A stretch of DNA of 64,000 nucleotides from a virus (IMGVR_UViG_3300042502_001732:79933-143932), one strand, 5' to 3'. Counted from the first letter of the stretch, positions 40,774-49,060 are shown. Numbers and translations are program-made. The notes: generated from the sequence alone by a model not told the origin.

Positions 40774-40807
40774 GATGTATTATACCCTAAAAGCGTCAAT
40801 TTGTAAA
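40774..40807 (-). promoter_or_regulatory. Promoter of uvsE
   Basis: TTTACA at 40802-40807, 17 bases, TATAAT at 40779-40784, only 5 bases before ATG. Transcripts would be leaderless or nearly so. Confidence 0.75.
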
Positions 40808-40815
40808 CAAAAAAA

Positions 40816-41142
40816 TGGTGGATGTGTGGAGGATCGAACTCCAGTCCATGACTTCTCGGCAATATACTTCTACAATTTATTGATTGATGTTAGGACAATC
40901 ACAACCTAGATTGTTGTCGAGCAATCCCGCATCAATATTCGAATCGATGAGTCTATTATATTTTCGATATACAACTATCCGACCCTACTCTGTACCAACG
41001 CATGTTATCGGAGTTGATGCGTTGGTGCGGTTATGCCGCGAGAGCTAGTGTATCTTTTTCGTTTTTCTCTTGCACTTAGAGTCGTGCAGACTGTGCATTG
41101 CATATATTGCTTCAAATGTCATGTCGAAACCATGTCACACCC
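40816..41142 (-). ncRNA. ssrA: tmRNA (ssrA) encoded by the phage
   Basis: 327 bases. Acceptor GGGTGTG / CACATCC with encoded CCA, T-arm TGGAG-TTCGATC-CTCCA, and the 5' segment GTTTCGACATG typical of tmRNA. A reading frame at 41031-41075 encodes VQEKNEKDTLALAA-TAA; the ending ALAA is the degradation tag recognised by ClpXP. In the GCA frame usually used as resume codon the tag would be longer and lack ALAA. It would rescue stalled ribosomes and tag products. Confidence 0.9.
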
Positions 41143-41190
41143 GTTTAAGTTATTATTTTATTTATCTCATTATGTATATTATCATCTAGA

Positions 41191-41334
41191 CCTCCCCATG
41201 ACCAATATTGTTTACAAACAGTTGGTACATCACTAGGATACATCCAAGTAAACGCATCTTGCATGAAATTTACGTGCCAATTGACCAAGTGTATTAAATT
41301 CACTAATACGAACAAGTCTCAATCTTGGCATCAT
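41191..41334 (-). pseudogene. Chimeric gene remnant: uvsE start joined to glycosyltransferase end
   Basis: ATG ATG CCA AGA ... (MMPRLRLVR) matches the uvsE start, including its promoter, and then switches to EFNTLGQLARKFH, like EFNTLGQWAHKVY of the glycosyltransferase at 42022. After a frameshift the match continues (AFTWMYPSDVPTVCKQYWSW) for about 60 bases. A product of recombination, now broken. Confidence 0.75.
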
Positions 41335-41337
41335 GAT

Positions 41338-41368
41338 GTATTATACACCAAATCTACTTATTTGTACA
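41338..41368 (-). promoter_or_regulatory. Duplicated uvsE-type promoter before the remnant
   Basis: TGTACA at 41363-41368, 17 bases, TATAAT at 41340-41345. Could now serve the tmRNA, which starts about 200 bases downstream. Confidence 0.65.
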
Positions 41369-41371
41369 CAA

Positions 41372-42025
41372 CTATTGTGATCGTACTAAATTCAACAATT
41401 GTGTTTTATTATGCAACCCTACTGTAAAATTTGCATGAAATGCTAAGGCATCACTATCTAAAACAAAATGCGGAGAATCTGGACTCCAAAGGCCGAGTTC
41501 TAGATTGCCATATGTCGTAAATTTGAGACTAAGTGGAATATATTTTAAACCTGAATGCGGTAACATCTCATTTATTACAGTTTGGTCACATTCCTTTGCT
41601 GCATAATATTCTTTATTACAAATGAGAGCTTCTTTTACATTATTAAAAAAGTTAATAGTTTCAGGACATACCCGACATACAAAAAGTCCGGCACATAATG
41701 CGTTTTTGCTATCTTGTTGAAATGCAATATGAGAGTCTCCAAGTTCTTCTAACATTGTAGTTACTATGTTGCCTCTTACGCATATATCACTATCTAGATA
41801 TATGAGTGCATCACCATATTGCAAAGCCTCAAGTTCAGTGATAATATGGTGTGTTTTATTATAACATGCATTAAAAAATGCCTCACTTTGAAAGTCTCCT
41901 TCGCAACTATTATCAAGATATGCAATCTTACATTCATGTTTGCAATGTAACAAAATTTCATTATAAAGCTTTTCAGTAAAGTTTTGATGACGAGCCGAAC
42001 AAACTGTTAAAAGCAAAACTTTCAT
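41372..42025 (-). CDS. Glycosyltransferase (nucleotide-diphospho-sugar type)
   Basis: 217 residues. ALIYLDSDICVRGN carries a DxD metal-binding motif after a Rossmann-like N-terminus (MKVLLLTVCSARHQNF), and the end has DALAFHANFTVGLHNK, typical of GT-A enzymes that transfer hexoses. ATGA overlap with the upstream glycosyltransferase. Confidence 0.78.
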   Translation of the reverse strand: MKVLLLTVCSARHQNFTEKLYNEILLHCKHECKIAYLDNSCEGDFQSEAFFNACYNKTHHIITELEALQYGDALIYLDSDICVRGNIVTTMLEELGDSHIAFQQDSKNALCAGLFVCRVCPETINFFNNVKEALICNKEYYAAKECDQTVINEMLPHSGLKYIPLSLKFTTYGNLELGLWSPDSPHFVLDSDALAFHANFTVGLHNKTQLLNLVRSQ

Positions 42026-42705
42026 GCCAGTAATGTTTCAATGTCTTTGATTATATCATCTTGCAATCCTCCCCATGACCAATATTGCTTACAATATTCT
42101 GGAACTTCGCTTGGGTGACACCATGAAAATGCTTCAGGATAAACTTTATGCGCCCATTGACCAAGAGTATTAAACTCACTAAATTCATTACGCTGTTGTT
42201 GGCATATCCATTGTTCAAGGCTGCAACTATGTTTTTTCATTATCCATGCTCTAAACTCGTTATATATCCATCGTGGATATATAATTGGATGTCTTCTCAT
42301 ATATTCATAACTATCATACCAACCAAGAGTCTTTTCAGAGATCGCATTCCATGGACTATTAGAACATTCTTCGCGAAGCATAATAGGTTTGTTATCTTTA
42401 AAAAAACAAGTTGGTGAAAAATCTTTATAAAAAATACAGTCACTATCAACATGAAGAATATAGTCAGATAAACACCACGTGTCTGCATGTAATTTAGTAA
42501 TCTGTTGCGCAAGATAGCCATCACATTGATCAACTGTGCCATGTACATTCTCTGCTGTAAGGTGAGCGAGCAGTTGAACATCAGATTCTGGGACTACAAG
42601 ATGAAGAGTTTCAAACTCTTTACCATATTTATGTATACTTTTTAAAGAATGCCACAACCATTTAAAGTCATTGCGATACGAACGTATGAGTATATCAGTT
42701 TTCAT
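42022..42705 (-). CDS. Glycosyltransferase, GT-A type with DxD
   Basis: 227 residues; the start at 42705 (MKTDILIRSYRNDFKW) overlaps the FkbM stop. YILHVDSDCIFYKDFSPTCF holds the DSD motif; the C-terminus (EFNTLGQWAHKVYPEAFSW) was the source of the remnant at 41191. Sugar and target unknown. Confidence 0.8.
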   Translation of the reverse strand: MKTDILIRSYRNDFKWLWHSLKSIHKYGKEFETLHLVVPESDVQLLAHLTAENVHGTVDQCDGYLAQQITKLHADTWCLSDYILHVDSDCIFYKDFSPTCFFKDNKPIMLREECSNSPWNAISEKTLGWYDSYEYMRRHPIIYPRWIYNEFRAWIMKKHSCSLEQWICQQQRNEFSEFNTLGQWAHKVYPEAFSWCHPSEVPEYCKQYWSWGGLQDDIIKDIETLLA

Positions 42706-43358
42706 TGCGGTATGCAAAGTATGTCATATTGTTCACCAACTTCAGGGAATGGTATTATGTCATAACCAAATTGAGACAGAAAGTTTTCAATATCATGCGC
42801 AGTTTTGCCATTTTGCGCAAGGGCACCGACATTAATTTCAATCCAAAAAACTGGACGATATTTTGAAATTGTTTCTTTTGCTCCTTCTAAAGCATTGAGT
42901 TCATAACCCTCAATATCAAGCTTAAAAAAATCAAGAGCAGACAGGTTTAGTGAGTCTAGTGTTATAGTTTTTATGCAAAATGAACCATCACCAGACTGTT
43001 GTGATATTCGGCCAGCTCCAGCATTATTATCTACTGAATAGTTTACTTCTTCGTCACAGTTTGATAGTCCACAATTAAATAAATTTGCTGAACCGCAATT
43101 ATATTGTAAACATTCAAAGGCTGCAGGATTTGGTTCAAATGCATAAACGTCTCCATTTTTACCAACTGCATCACAATATGCAAGTGTGTGGTCGCCTATA
43201 AATGCACCAGCATCAACAACTGTATAACCAGGTTGTATATATTCTAAAATGATTGGCAACGCGTAGCGATCATGATCGAGGCGGCCACTTTCTTCAACCC
43301 AACGTGATATATGAGTATCATTCTCTAAAATCGCAATGTTTTCACGCGTTATTTTCAT
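42702..43358 (-). CDS. FkbM-family SAM-dependent methyltransferase
   Basis: 218 residues. YTVVDAGAFIGDHTLAYCDA is the SAM-binding glycine-rich motif, VYAFEPNPAAFECLQYN the acidic loop, and FFKLDIEGYELNALEGA the FkbM signature. Probably methylates a sugar hydroxyl made by the adjoining glycosyltransferases. A TATAAATA late promoter precedes it. Confidence 0.88.
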   Translation of the reverse strand: MKITRENIAILENDTHISRWVEESGRLDHDRYALPIILEYIQPGYTVVDAGAFIGDHTLAYCDAVGKNGDVYAFEPNPAAFECLQYNCGSANLFNCGLSNCDEEVNYSVDNNAGAGRISQQSGDGSFCIKTITLDSLNLSALDFFKLDIEGYELNALEGAKETISKYRPVFWIEINVGALAQNGKTAHDIENFLSQFGYDIIPFPEVGEQYDILCIPQ

Positions 43359-43364
43359 ATATTT

Positions 43365-43372
43365 TATTTATA
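43365..43372 (-). promoter_or_regulatory. Late promoter of the glycan operon
   Basis: TATAAATA on the minus strand, 6 bases before the FkbM start codon; the plus strand of the same stretch carries an AATAAATA for the divergent gene. Confidence 0.65.
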
Positions 43373-43384
43373 ATAAATAATAAC

Positions 43385-44197
43385 ATGCTCATACACACAT
43401 ACTTTGCAAAAGAAAGGGGGATGGGATTGGGTGATTTTATACGAGGGTCAATCGCGGCAAATCAACTATGCGTGGAATATAGTATACCATTTGAAATTGA
43501 TTTTAGGCAGCACCCAATTGGTCAATATTTACAAAATCAATGTTCGGTTACACCTCCAAATACAAATAAAATTTTAGATTTACAAGACATTCAAAATGCC
43601 ACTCTACGGGCACTACAAACCAATCTTAAAAATCAAATAAATCTAAAAAATTTACGGCGGGATAATTTACATATTTACACAAATGTATGGCCAGTATTTA
43701 AACTACCAAGGCGAATAGTAGAGTCTGTTAGAAAATATTTGCAACCAACTGAAGAGTGTGAACGCGCAATAGTTGCTGCATTAGATTCGTTGACAGATTA
43801 TGAAGTTATTCATGTTCGCGTCGGTGACATACTTTCATTTGGCACTCAAATAGGAGACACTGTTGACTATACAATGGAACAACTTATTGATAGGTTATCT
43901 GTTGTAAAAACTATACAAGATTCTACTACACGTCCATGCATAATAATGTCAGACTCGGCTGAATGTAAGCGCATCTTAGCAGAAAAATATGGTTTGAGAT
44001 GCACTTCTACGGTTCCAAGTCATATGGCACTTGAAAATGATTCTGCGCTTGACACACTAGTAGATTTTTTTATCCTATCACGAGCACGACATATACATCA
44101 GTTTAGTGTGCATCATTGGGGCTCAGGATTTAGTGACTCAGTACACTGGCTCTATCGAGTGCCAATTACAAAACATAAGCTATCTCCCACAAACTAA
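43385..44197 (+). CDS. Fucosyltransferase-like glycosyltransferase (GT11/GT23 style)
   Basis: 270 residues from the ATG at 43385 (MLIHTYFAKERGMGLGDFIR). The frame from 43253 overlaps the divergent FkbM gene. YEVIHVRVGDILSF resembles the HxRxGD motif that binds GDP-fucose, and FFILSRARHIHQFSVHHWGS the second conserved region. Faces the glycan operon with a shared control region. Its 3' end overlaps the gene at 44180 by 18 bases. Confidence 0.65.
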   Translation: MLIHTYFAKERGMGLGDFIRGSIAANQLCVEYSIPFEIDFRQHPIGQYLQNQCSVTPPNTNKILDLQDIQNATLRALQTNLKNQINLKNLRRDNLHIYTNVWPVFKLPRRIVESVRKYLQPTEECERAIVAALDSLTDYEVIHVRVGDILSFGTQIGDTVDYTMEQLIDRLSVVKTIQDSTTRPCIIMSDSAECKRILAEKYGLRCTSTVPSHMALENDSALDTLVDFFILSRARHIHQFSVHHWGSGFSDSVHWLYRVPITKHKLSPTN

Positions 44198-44434
44198 TTT
44201 AGCAAGCACTGCAGAAAAGCGATAATCATCAACTGTCGCATCACGCACTTCACTCGTAGTGTCCCAACTATGAGTTGTGTGGTATGTTTCTGTCTTTAAT
44301 ACTTTATTGTTTGCAGTGTCAATATAGTAGTTTGATTGCCAGTCATATACTTCTCGCAGTTTATTAAGAGTAATTTGAAGAATTGTGCAATCATCGAGTT
44401 CAAACTGAGCACCATTTTTATCCTTGATTTTCAT
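44180..44434 (-). CDS. Unknown 84-residue protein
   Basis: The start at 44434 (MKIKDKNGAQFELDDCTILQ) sits right after a strong -10. Beta-rich N-terminus; NNKVLKTETYHTTHSWDTTS in the middle. Not recognised. Confidence 0.6.
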   Translation of the reverse strand: MKIKDKNGAQFELDDCTILQITLNKLREVYDWQSNYYIDTANNKVLKTETYHTTHSWDTTSEVRDATVDDYRFSAVLAKLVCGR

Positions 44435-44468
44435 GTTGTTATTATAACAATCTTTTTTAATTTGTAAA
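44435..44468 (-). promoter_or_regulatory. Sigma70-like promoter before the 44180 gene
   Basis: TTTACA at 44463-44468, 16 bases, TATAAT at 44441-44446. Confidence 0.7.
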
Positions 44469-44516
44469 TATAAAAGTAGCCAGCGCAATACAACACTGGC
44501 TACTCGCTATTAACCT

Positions 44517-44735
44517 TTATGCTCCGTGCACAAATGCATAGAGTTCTTCTGCTCTTTCGATAACCTTAGATACAGCTGGTAGTGTGACATCTACAGTAGA
44601 CAAGTCTGATGTTTCCTGTCCGTCCTGATAAATCGTCTCTTTTTGACAATTTAATGCCTCATGATATTGCGTCATAATATCGCCATGAGCGAGTTGCAAT
44701 ACCTCTAGTCGTATTTCGTATGCGTTTTTATTCAT
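44517..44735 (-). CDS. Unknown 72-residue protein
   Basis: MNKNAYEIRLEVLQLAHGDI and a helical C-terminus (VSKVIERAEELYAFVHG). Resembles small T4-like phage proteins of unknown role. Confidence 0.6.
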   Translation of the reverse strand: MNKNAYEIRLEVLQLAHGDIMTQYHEALNCQKETIYQDGQETSDLSTVDVTLPAVSKVIERAEELYAFVHGA

Positions 44736-44803
44736 TTTATTGTGTGTGTTTGTGTGTGTTAAGTATAGAAGACAACCGCGTCCTCTATAGAGTTATATAT
44801 ACG

Positions 44804-44839
44804 AGAAAAGCCACTCAGAGTGACCCGAGTGGCTTTTCT
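44804..44839. terminator. Terminator, probably bidirectional
   Basis: AGAAAAGCCACTC / GAGTGGCTTTTCT stem with a 10-base loop, just after the 687-residue head-protein gene. Confidence 0.85.
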
Positions 44840-44859
44840 ATATTATTTTTTAATTAGTA

Positions 44860-46923
44860 TTAGTGTATCAATGCAAGATGTGTGACTTTGTCGTATAGAT
44901 GGGGCACAACATACCATTGCTCTGCATCAGATATATCTTTTGGAGATTCGAGTGCACCAATCTCAAGAAGATCTGTTCCCCATGCAACTGATACTGCTTT
45001 CCACTCGCTGCCTAATTTCATGTGTGACATAAGTTTGCTGCTAGAGATTCGATCAAAATCAGTCTTTGCAAGCAGTTTATATGGGTCGAGTTGATAGAGT
45101 TCGCGGTCTTGAATAAAGAAGATATATTTTCCTTTTACTGGAGTAATTTTAGCGGCTTCTTCGAGAGACTCGCCTTCTACTTCTATGTTTTCCAGGCGAA
45201 CTGGACGCTTTGCATAGGCATCAGCTGCTGTAGAAATATGATCTGCTACAGTTTTCCATGCATTTGCATTTGACTTTCCATCTTTTCCTGCTTGTGACAT
45301 ATTAGCGATGCCTTGCGCGTTGTCTGCGAGTGCCTGTAAGAAAACTAGATAGTCTTTAGGGCTTAGCATATCAATTGATGTTATAAGCTTTTGTACAGCT
45401 GGTGTTGGAACAGCTTCTTCGAGTGTCTCTTCCTCCTTAACAAGATTTTTATAGACTCCACCTGGACCAGACAATTTGCTGCCGGCTGGACGATATTTAC
45501 CAAGTTTATACTTTTTATTATAGTCATCGCGACTCATAGTTCCAGCATTTACTCGGGCCATGTCAACTTGCTTGCGGCGCTTGAGTGCCGCATCTGCTGC
45601 TTCATCCATCTTTTCATCGGGGCAATCAGACTCTTCTTTGTATGTGCCGACATGAGGAAGTTTTGGCTCTTTGATGCCCTTTGACTTTTGCTTGAGATAT
45701 TCTTCAGCGTGATCCTTTGCCTCTTGAGGTGCATTGTATCTAACCGCACTTTGGTATATAACTCTTTTAGTTTTCTTATCAATAATTGTCGGACGATATC
45801 CGCCAAACTGACTCTTTTCTGAAGTTGGGAGATAGTCACCAAGCCAGTTGATTGCTTCATCAATTGTTTTTTCTTCAATGCTCTCTTCTTCTTTATAGAC
45901 TGGATTGCTTTTCTGAGATTTGTTGAGGTCTGGATAATACTTGCGCACTGCTTCAATTGCTTTTTTAGCAATTTCTTTTGTCTTTTTAGCACCATTTGGT
46001 TGCATAATTTCAAACCACATATCTTCAACATAGTCATAAATCTTTGGAAAACGATCAAAGATGTCTTCATGACTTAAACGAATAGACACACTTGTGACGT
46101 CCCAAAGTTTTGAATCTGGGGCGTCGACTATGCTTTGTAATTCGTCGATGAGGTCGGCTGGCTTGCGTAATGGCTTGTATGCTTCAGCAACGTCCTTTTC
46201 TTCAAGTTCAGTCTCTTCCTTTAGTTTGATTGTTTTAAGAAGTAAAAATTCTGAGCTGCCCATCTTGCGTTGATTAAACGCAATTGTTGTCTTTGGAAGA
46301 TCTTTTGCCTTGAATGTAATGCTGTTAGTCCCAATTTCTAACACCTTGCCAAAGTTTGTAGTGTCGCCAACCTTTAGGGTGTCGACGATTGACTTGACGT
46401 CTTCGACTCCTTCTTCAAGAGTATCAGCGCTTTCACGAATGGTATTGTTATAGATGTCATTTATCAATGCATACTCATCATCGCTTAATAATGTTTTGAG
46501 ACGTGCACTATAAGCTCTAACTAGCTTTTTACGCTCTTCGTTATTCTTTTTAGCTTCTTCTGTAGATTTTGATGAATAAGGAAAAGATTTAATTTGTGAA
46601 ATAAGCTCTTTTGATTTGCTGTCCTTTAAGATTTTATCAAGTGTGCTCTTTAAGAATTGTGCAGACTCCTTTGCGTCTCTTTCGTCTGCTTTATCTGAAA
46701 GATATCTTTTTATTGCGCCACCAAATATAGCAGCTACACCAATTCCTCCTCCAATTACTAATGCTGCTACAATATCAATAATGTCTTTTACATACATTGA
46801 TTGGATAAGGTTCCAATCAATTGCTTCGTCAAGAGTATCAGACTCTTGCAGTTGAGTTTTGCCAGTTAGAATTGCTGTAGCTGCAGCATACATCGGGTCT
46901 TGGTGATAGTGGAAGTTATTCAT
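44860..46923 (-). CDS. Large protein with capsid-targeting-like leader and many L-x-E sites (687 aa)
   Basis: The leader NNFHYHQDPMYAAATAILTG ends in LQE-S, like the T4 prohead-protease site. A membrane-like helix follows (about 38-60: IVAALVIGGGIGVAAIFGGA). Further LxE or IxE sites (LDE-A, LEE-G, LEE-K, IEE-K, LEE-A twice) separate blocks, so the protein may be cut into several pieces during head maturation. Blocks such as VDTLKVGDTTNFGKVLEIGT look like separate small domains. Likely an internal head or core protein. A late promoter lies 10 bases upstream of the ATG. Confidence 0.7.
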   Translation of the reverse strand: MNNFHYHQDPMYAAATAILTGKTQLQESDTLDEAIDWNLIQSMYVKDIIDIVAALVIGGGIGVAAIFGGAIKRYLSDKADERDAKESAQFLKSTLDKILKDSKSKELISQIKSFPYSSKSTEEAKKNNEERKKLVRAYSARLKTLLSDDEYALINDIYNNTIRESADTLEEGVEDVKSIVDTLKVGDTTNFGKVLEIGTNSITFKAKDLPKTTIAFNQRKMGSSEFLLLKTIKLKEETELEEKDVAEAYKPLRKPADLIDELQSIVDAPDSKLWDVTSVSIRLSHEDIFDRFPKIYDYVEDMWFEIMQPNGAKKTKEIAKKAIEAVRKYYPDLNKSQKSNPVYKEEESIEEKTIDEAINWLGDYLPTSEKSQFGGYRPTIIDKKTKRVIYQSAVRYNAPQEAKDHAEEYLKQKSKGIKEPKLPHVGTYKEESDCPDEKMDEAADAALKRRKQVDMARVNAGTMSRDDYNKKYKLGKYRPAGSKLSGPGGVYKNLVKEEETLEEAVPTPAVQKLITSIDMLSPKDYLVFLQALADNAQGIANMSQAGKDGKSNANAWKTVADHISTAADAYAKRPVRLENIEVEGESLEEAAKITPVKGKYIFFIQDRELYQLDPYKLLAKTDFDRISSSKLMSHMKLGSEWKAVSVAWGTDLLEIGALESPKDISDAEQWYVVPHLYDKVTHLALIH

Positions 46924-46932
46924 GTGTTAATT

Positions 46933-46940
46933 TATTTATA
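46933..46940 (-). promoter_or_regulatory. Late promoter
   Basis: TATAAATA, 10 bases before the 687-residue gene. Confidence 0.7.
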
Positions 46941-46941
46941 T

Positions 46942-47385
46942 TTAGTTTAGTTCGTTAATTTCTAATTTTTGATCGAAGGTTTTGAAATAGTATTTGCTGT
47001 CGCTGTGTTGCTTTGCAATCTCATAGACCTTTTCAGCAGACGTCTTTGGATTTGCGATGTGTGTTACGTCTTGACTATAGACATTAAAATAACTTTCGCC
47101 ATCTTCTTTTTCGATTGTATAGAATGTGGTCTTGGTAATCCACCCTTTGTTCGACTGCTTGAAAATCATAATAGCAATTGTGTCAGCGTCTTCTTGAGCT
47201 GCAGAAAATCCACCATTTTTACCAAATACATGATTGTTTTTTGACTTTATCATTGCAGCACCCTTAGAAGCTTTAAGTTCTTTAAGGGCAGACGCATGCG
47301 ATGCATCTTCTGTTAATGATTCTCTGCCGAGTATCTTTGCTGCAGCGGCATACAACGGGTCTTGGTTGTAATGAAAATTATTCAT
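46942..47385 (-). CDS. Internal head protein candidate, 147 aa
   Basis: NNFHYNQDPLYAAAAKILGR then SLTE-D: nearly the same leader as the 44860 protein. The body (KELKASKGAAMIKSKNNHVF ... FNVYSQDVTH) is beta-rich and basic. Late-type ATAAATAA upstream (47391). Confidence 0.7.
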   Translation of the reverse strand: MNNFHYNQDPLYAAAAKILGRESLTEDASHASALKELKASKGAAMIKSKNNHVFGKNGGFSAAQEDADTIAIMIFKQSNKGWITKTTFYTIEKEDGESYFNVYSQDVTHIANPKTSAEKVYEIAKQHSDSKYYFKTFDQKLEINELN

Positions 47386-47390
47386 ATGTC

Positions 47391-47398
47391 TTATTTAT
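47391..47398 (-). promoter_or_regulatory. Late promoter variant
   Basis: ATAAATAA on the minus strand, overlapping the stop of the next gene upstream. Confidence 0.55.
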
Positions 47399-47892
47399 TC
47401 TGCTTCCTTTGTGCTCTCAATATAGTCACGAGCACTGACAACATATTCTTCTGCCTTTACAAGATTTGCTTGAACGTGCTCTGGTAAATTTTCGTCGTCG
47501 CTTAGCATGTCATGCAATCCTTTTGCGTTGCGAATGATTGTGCGAAGTGCGGTCTTTGCCATGCTGCCTTCAGCGTCATACTCGCCTGCGTCTTGTTCGG
47601 CAGCTTCCTTTACGTTTCCATACTGATATGAAACAGGAACACTTTCTCCATCTTTAAAAGTTTTTGCAGAAGACTTTATGGAATTTAATGCAGTTATAAG
47701 TGAGTTGATCTTCTTTGGATCAAAGTCATCGCCACGTTTTATTGAATCAACAAATTGTTGAAATGATTTGCCTAGCGTGTATAATTCATTGTTGATGACA
47801 TGTCCAGGCAAACGCATAAAAGACTCTTGTAAGTCTTCGGGCTTGCCTTGAAGGATTCTTGTTGCTGCTTCTATAAGCGGGTTTTTATGCAT
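47395..47892 (-). CDS. Internal head protein candidate, 165 aa
   Basis: Shorter leader MHKNPLIEAATRILQGKPED with LQE-S. The C-terminus NLPEHVQANLVKAEEYVVSA recalls a helical domain found in many T4-like phage head-associated proteins. Overlaps its upstream neighbour by 8 bases. Confidence 0.7.
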   Translation of the reverse strand: MHKNPLIEAATRILQGKPEDLQESFMRLPGHVINNELYTLGKSFQQFVDSIKRGDDFDPKKINSLITALNSIKSSAKTFKDGESVPVSYQYGNVKEAAEQDAGEYDAEGSMAKTALRTIIRNAKGLHDMLSDDENLPEHVQANLVKAEEYVVSARDYIESTKEAE

Positions 47893-48454
47893 ATCTTTCG
47901 TTTCTATTTTTCCAAATTTGTGCTGCCTTGTAGATTAATGCAGAGATGTTGCTTGATTCTTTATAACCAGAACTTTCTCCTCCGTCAAAATATCCATCAA
48001 GCGCAAATAAGAAATCTTCCATTTCATCTTCATCCAGATTGCGCACTGCTCCCATTGCCTTTTTAGCAAGTGGAAATTTAGCGGTGTAATATTCCTGTAG
48101 TGTCTCACCTTTATCTTCAACACCTTCATTATAACCATACTTTTCACCGGTCTTTAATCCGCTTGCTGCTCTTGCTGCGTCATAGAGGTGATCACTTATT
48201 TTTTTAATGACGCCTCTTGGATTGCCTTTGTGATCACGTGATGATGCATATTTTGTCATCTCGTCCATATGATCTGCAAATGCAAGTAAAAATTCTTGCA
48301 TTTGACTTCTATTTAAATTGTCAATTTCTGCTAATAGGCGTTTTATAATTGCGCTCTGTGCTTCTTGAAGACACCCGTCTGAGGTCTTGCCCTCCAGAAT
48401 CGTTGCTGCAGCACTCACAAGAGAGTCATTTTTATAGTTGTCAAAGGGTTGCAT
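47885..48454 (-). CDS. Internal head protein candidate, 189 aa
   Basis: QPFDNYKNDSLVSAAATILE then GCLQE-A. Two similar helical blocks (MQEFLLAFADHMDEMTKYAS and MEDFLFALDGYFDGGESSGY) suggest an internal duplication. Late promoter at 48462. Confidence 0.7.
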   Translation of the reverse strand: MQPFDNYKNDSLVSAAATILEGKTSDGCLQEAQSAIIKRLLAEIDNLNRSQMQEFLLAFADHMDEMTKYASSRDHKGNPRGVIKKISDHLYDAARAASGLKTGEKYGYNEGVEDKGETLQEYYTAKFPLAKKAMGAVRNLDEDEMEDFLFALDGYFDGGESSGYKESSNISALIYKAAQIWKNRNERYA

Positions 48455-48461
48455 ATAAGAC

Positions 48462-48469
48462 TATTTATA
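48462..48469 (-). promoter_or_regulatory. Late promoter
   Basis: TATAAATA with TATAAATAGTC context, 8 bases before the 47885 gene start. Confidence 0.7.
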
Positions 48470-48491
48470 CAATTTCATAATTCGAAAAATG

Positions 48492-48499
48492 TATAAATA
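48492..48499 (+). promoter_or_regulatory. Late promoter, rightward
   Basis: TATAAATAAG, 9 bases before the ATG at 48509; forms a divergent pair with the leftward late promoter at 48462. Confidence 0.7.
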
Positions 48500-48508
48500 A
48501 GATAGATT

Positions 48509-48967
48509 ATGAATAATTTCACATCATACAAAGAAGACCCATTGGTTTCTGCCGCTGCACATGTGTTGTCTCAAGAACAATTAAGCGAAGGCATTGTAAC
48601 CTTTCCGAGCTATCGTGCCAAAGGCAAAGGCATCTACATTGGAAAAGATCTCATAAGCAAAGACGATTTTGGTTCATTTGTCGATACTGTAAACAGACAA
48701 GTAGACAAGTTTCCACTCTTTGGAAAATATCTTGAAGTTCACTCTGGCTCTGACAGCATTCGCGGAGAGTGTGTTGGCTATGCTCATATTCATGGCGCGC
48801 CAATGCTGCTCATTCGCGACAGCAACTATAAAGAAGTATGGATTGATGCAGATCGTGCTCAACGTGAGATTTATGCATTTACTCCAGCTAAAAAGGATGT
48901 CACTACAACCGGCACCGGATCAAGTGATAATCCAATGCTTTACAGCTTTGGCAAGACTAACTATTAA
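48509..48967 (+). CDS. Internal head protein candidate, 152 aa (rightward)
   Basis: NNFTSYKEDPLVSAAAHVLS with QLSE-G: same leader family on the opposite strand. The body ECVGYAHIHGAPMLLIRDSN and VWIDADRAQREIYAF is mixed alpha/beta. That the leader is kept after inversion supports a functional signal. Confidence 0.7.
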   Translation: MNNFTSYKEDPLVSAAAHVLSQEQLSEGIVTFPSYRAKGKGIYIGKDLISKDDFGSFVDTVNRQVDKFPLFGKYLEVHSGSDSIRGECVGYAHIHGAPMLLIRDSNYKEVWIDADRAQREIYAFTPAKKDVTTTGTGSSDNPMLYSFGKTNY

Positions 48968-48969
48968 GT

Positions 48970-49053
48970 TGGTGGGCAAGGAGGGACTTGAACCCTCACG
49001 CATCACTGCACGGGCTTCTAAAACCCGCGTGGCTACCATTACACCACTTGCCC
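48970..49053 (-). tRNA. tRNA-Leu(TAG)
   Basis: Acceptor GGGCAAG / CTTGCCC, anticodon loop TTTAGAA, long variable arm, T-arm GAGGG-TTCAAGT-CCCTC, encoded ACCA. Confidence 0.92.
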
Positions 49054-49060
49054 AAATAAA

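Noticed and set aside
45549-46070. Lys-rich 173-codon frame inside the 687-residue gene
   Set aside because: Shifted frame produced by Glu/Lys-rich codons; no leader or promoter.
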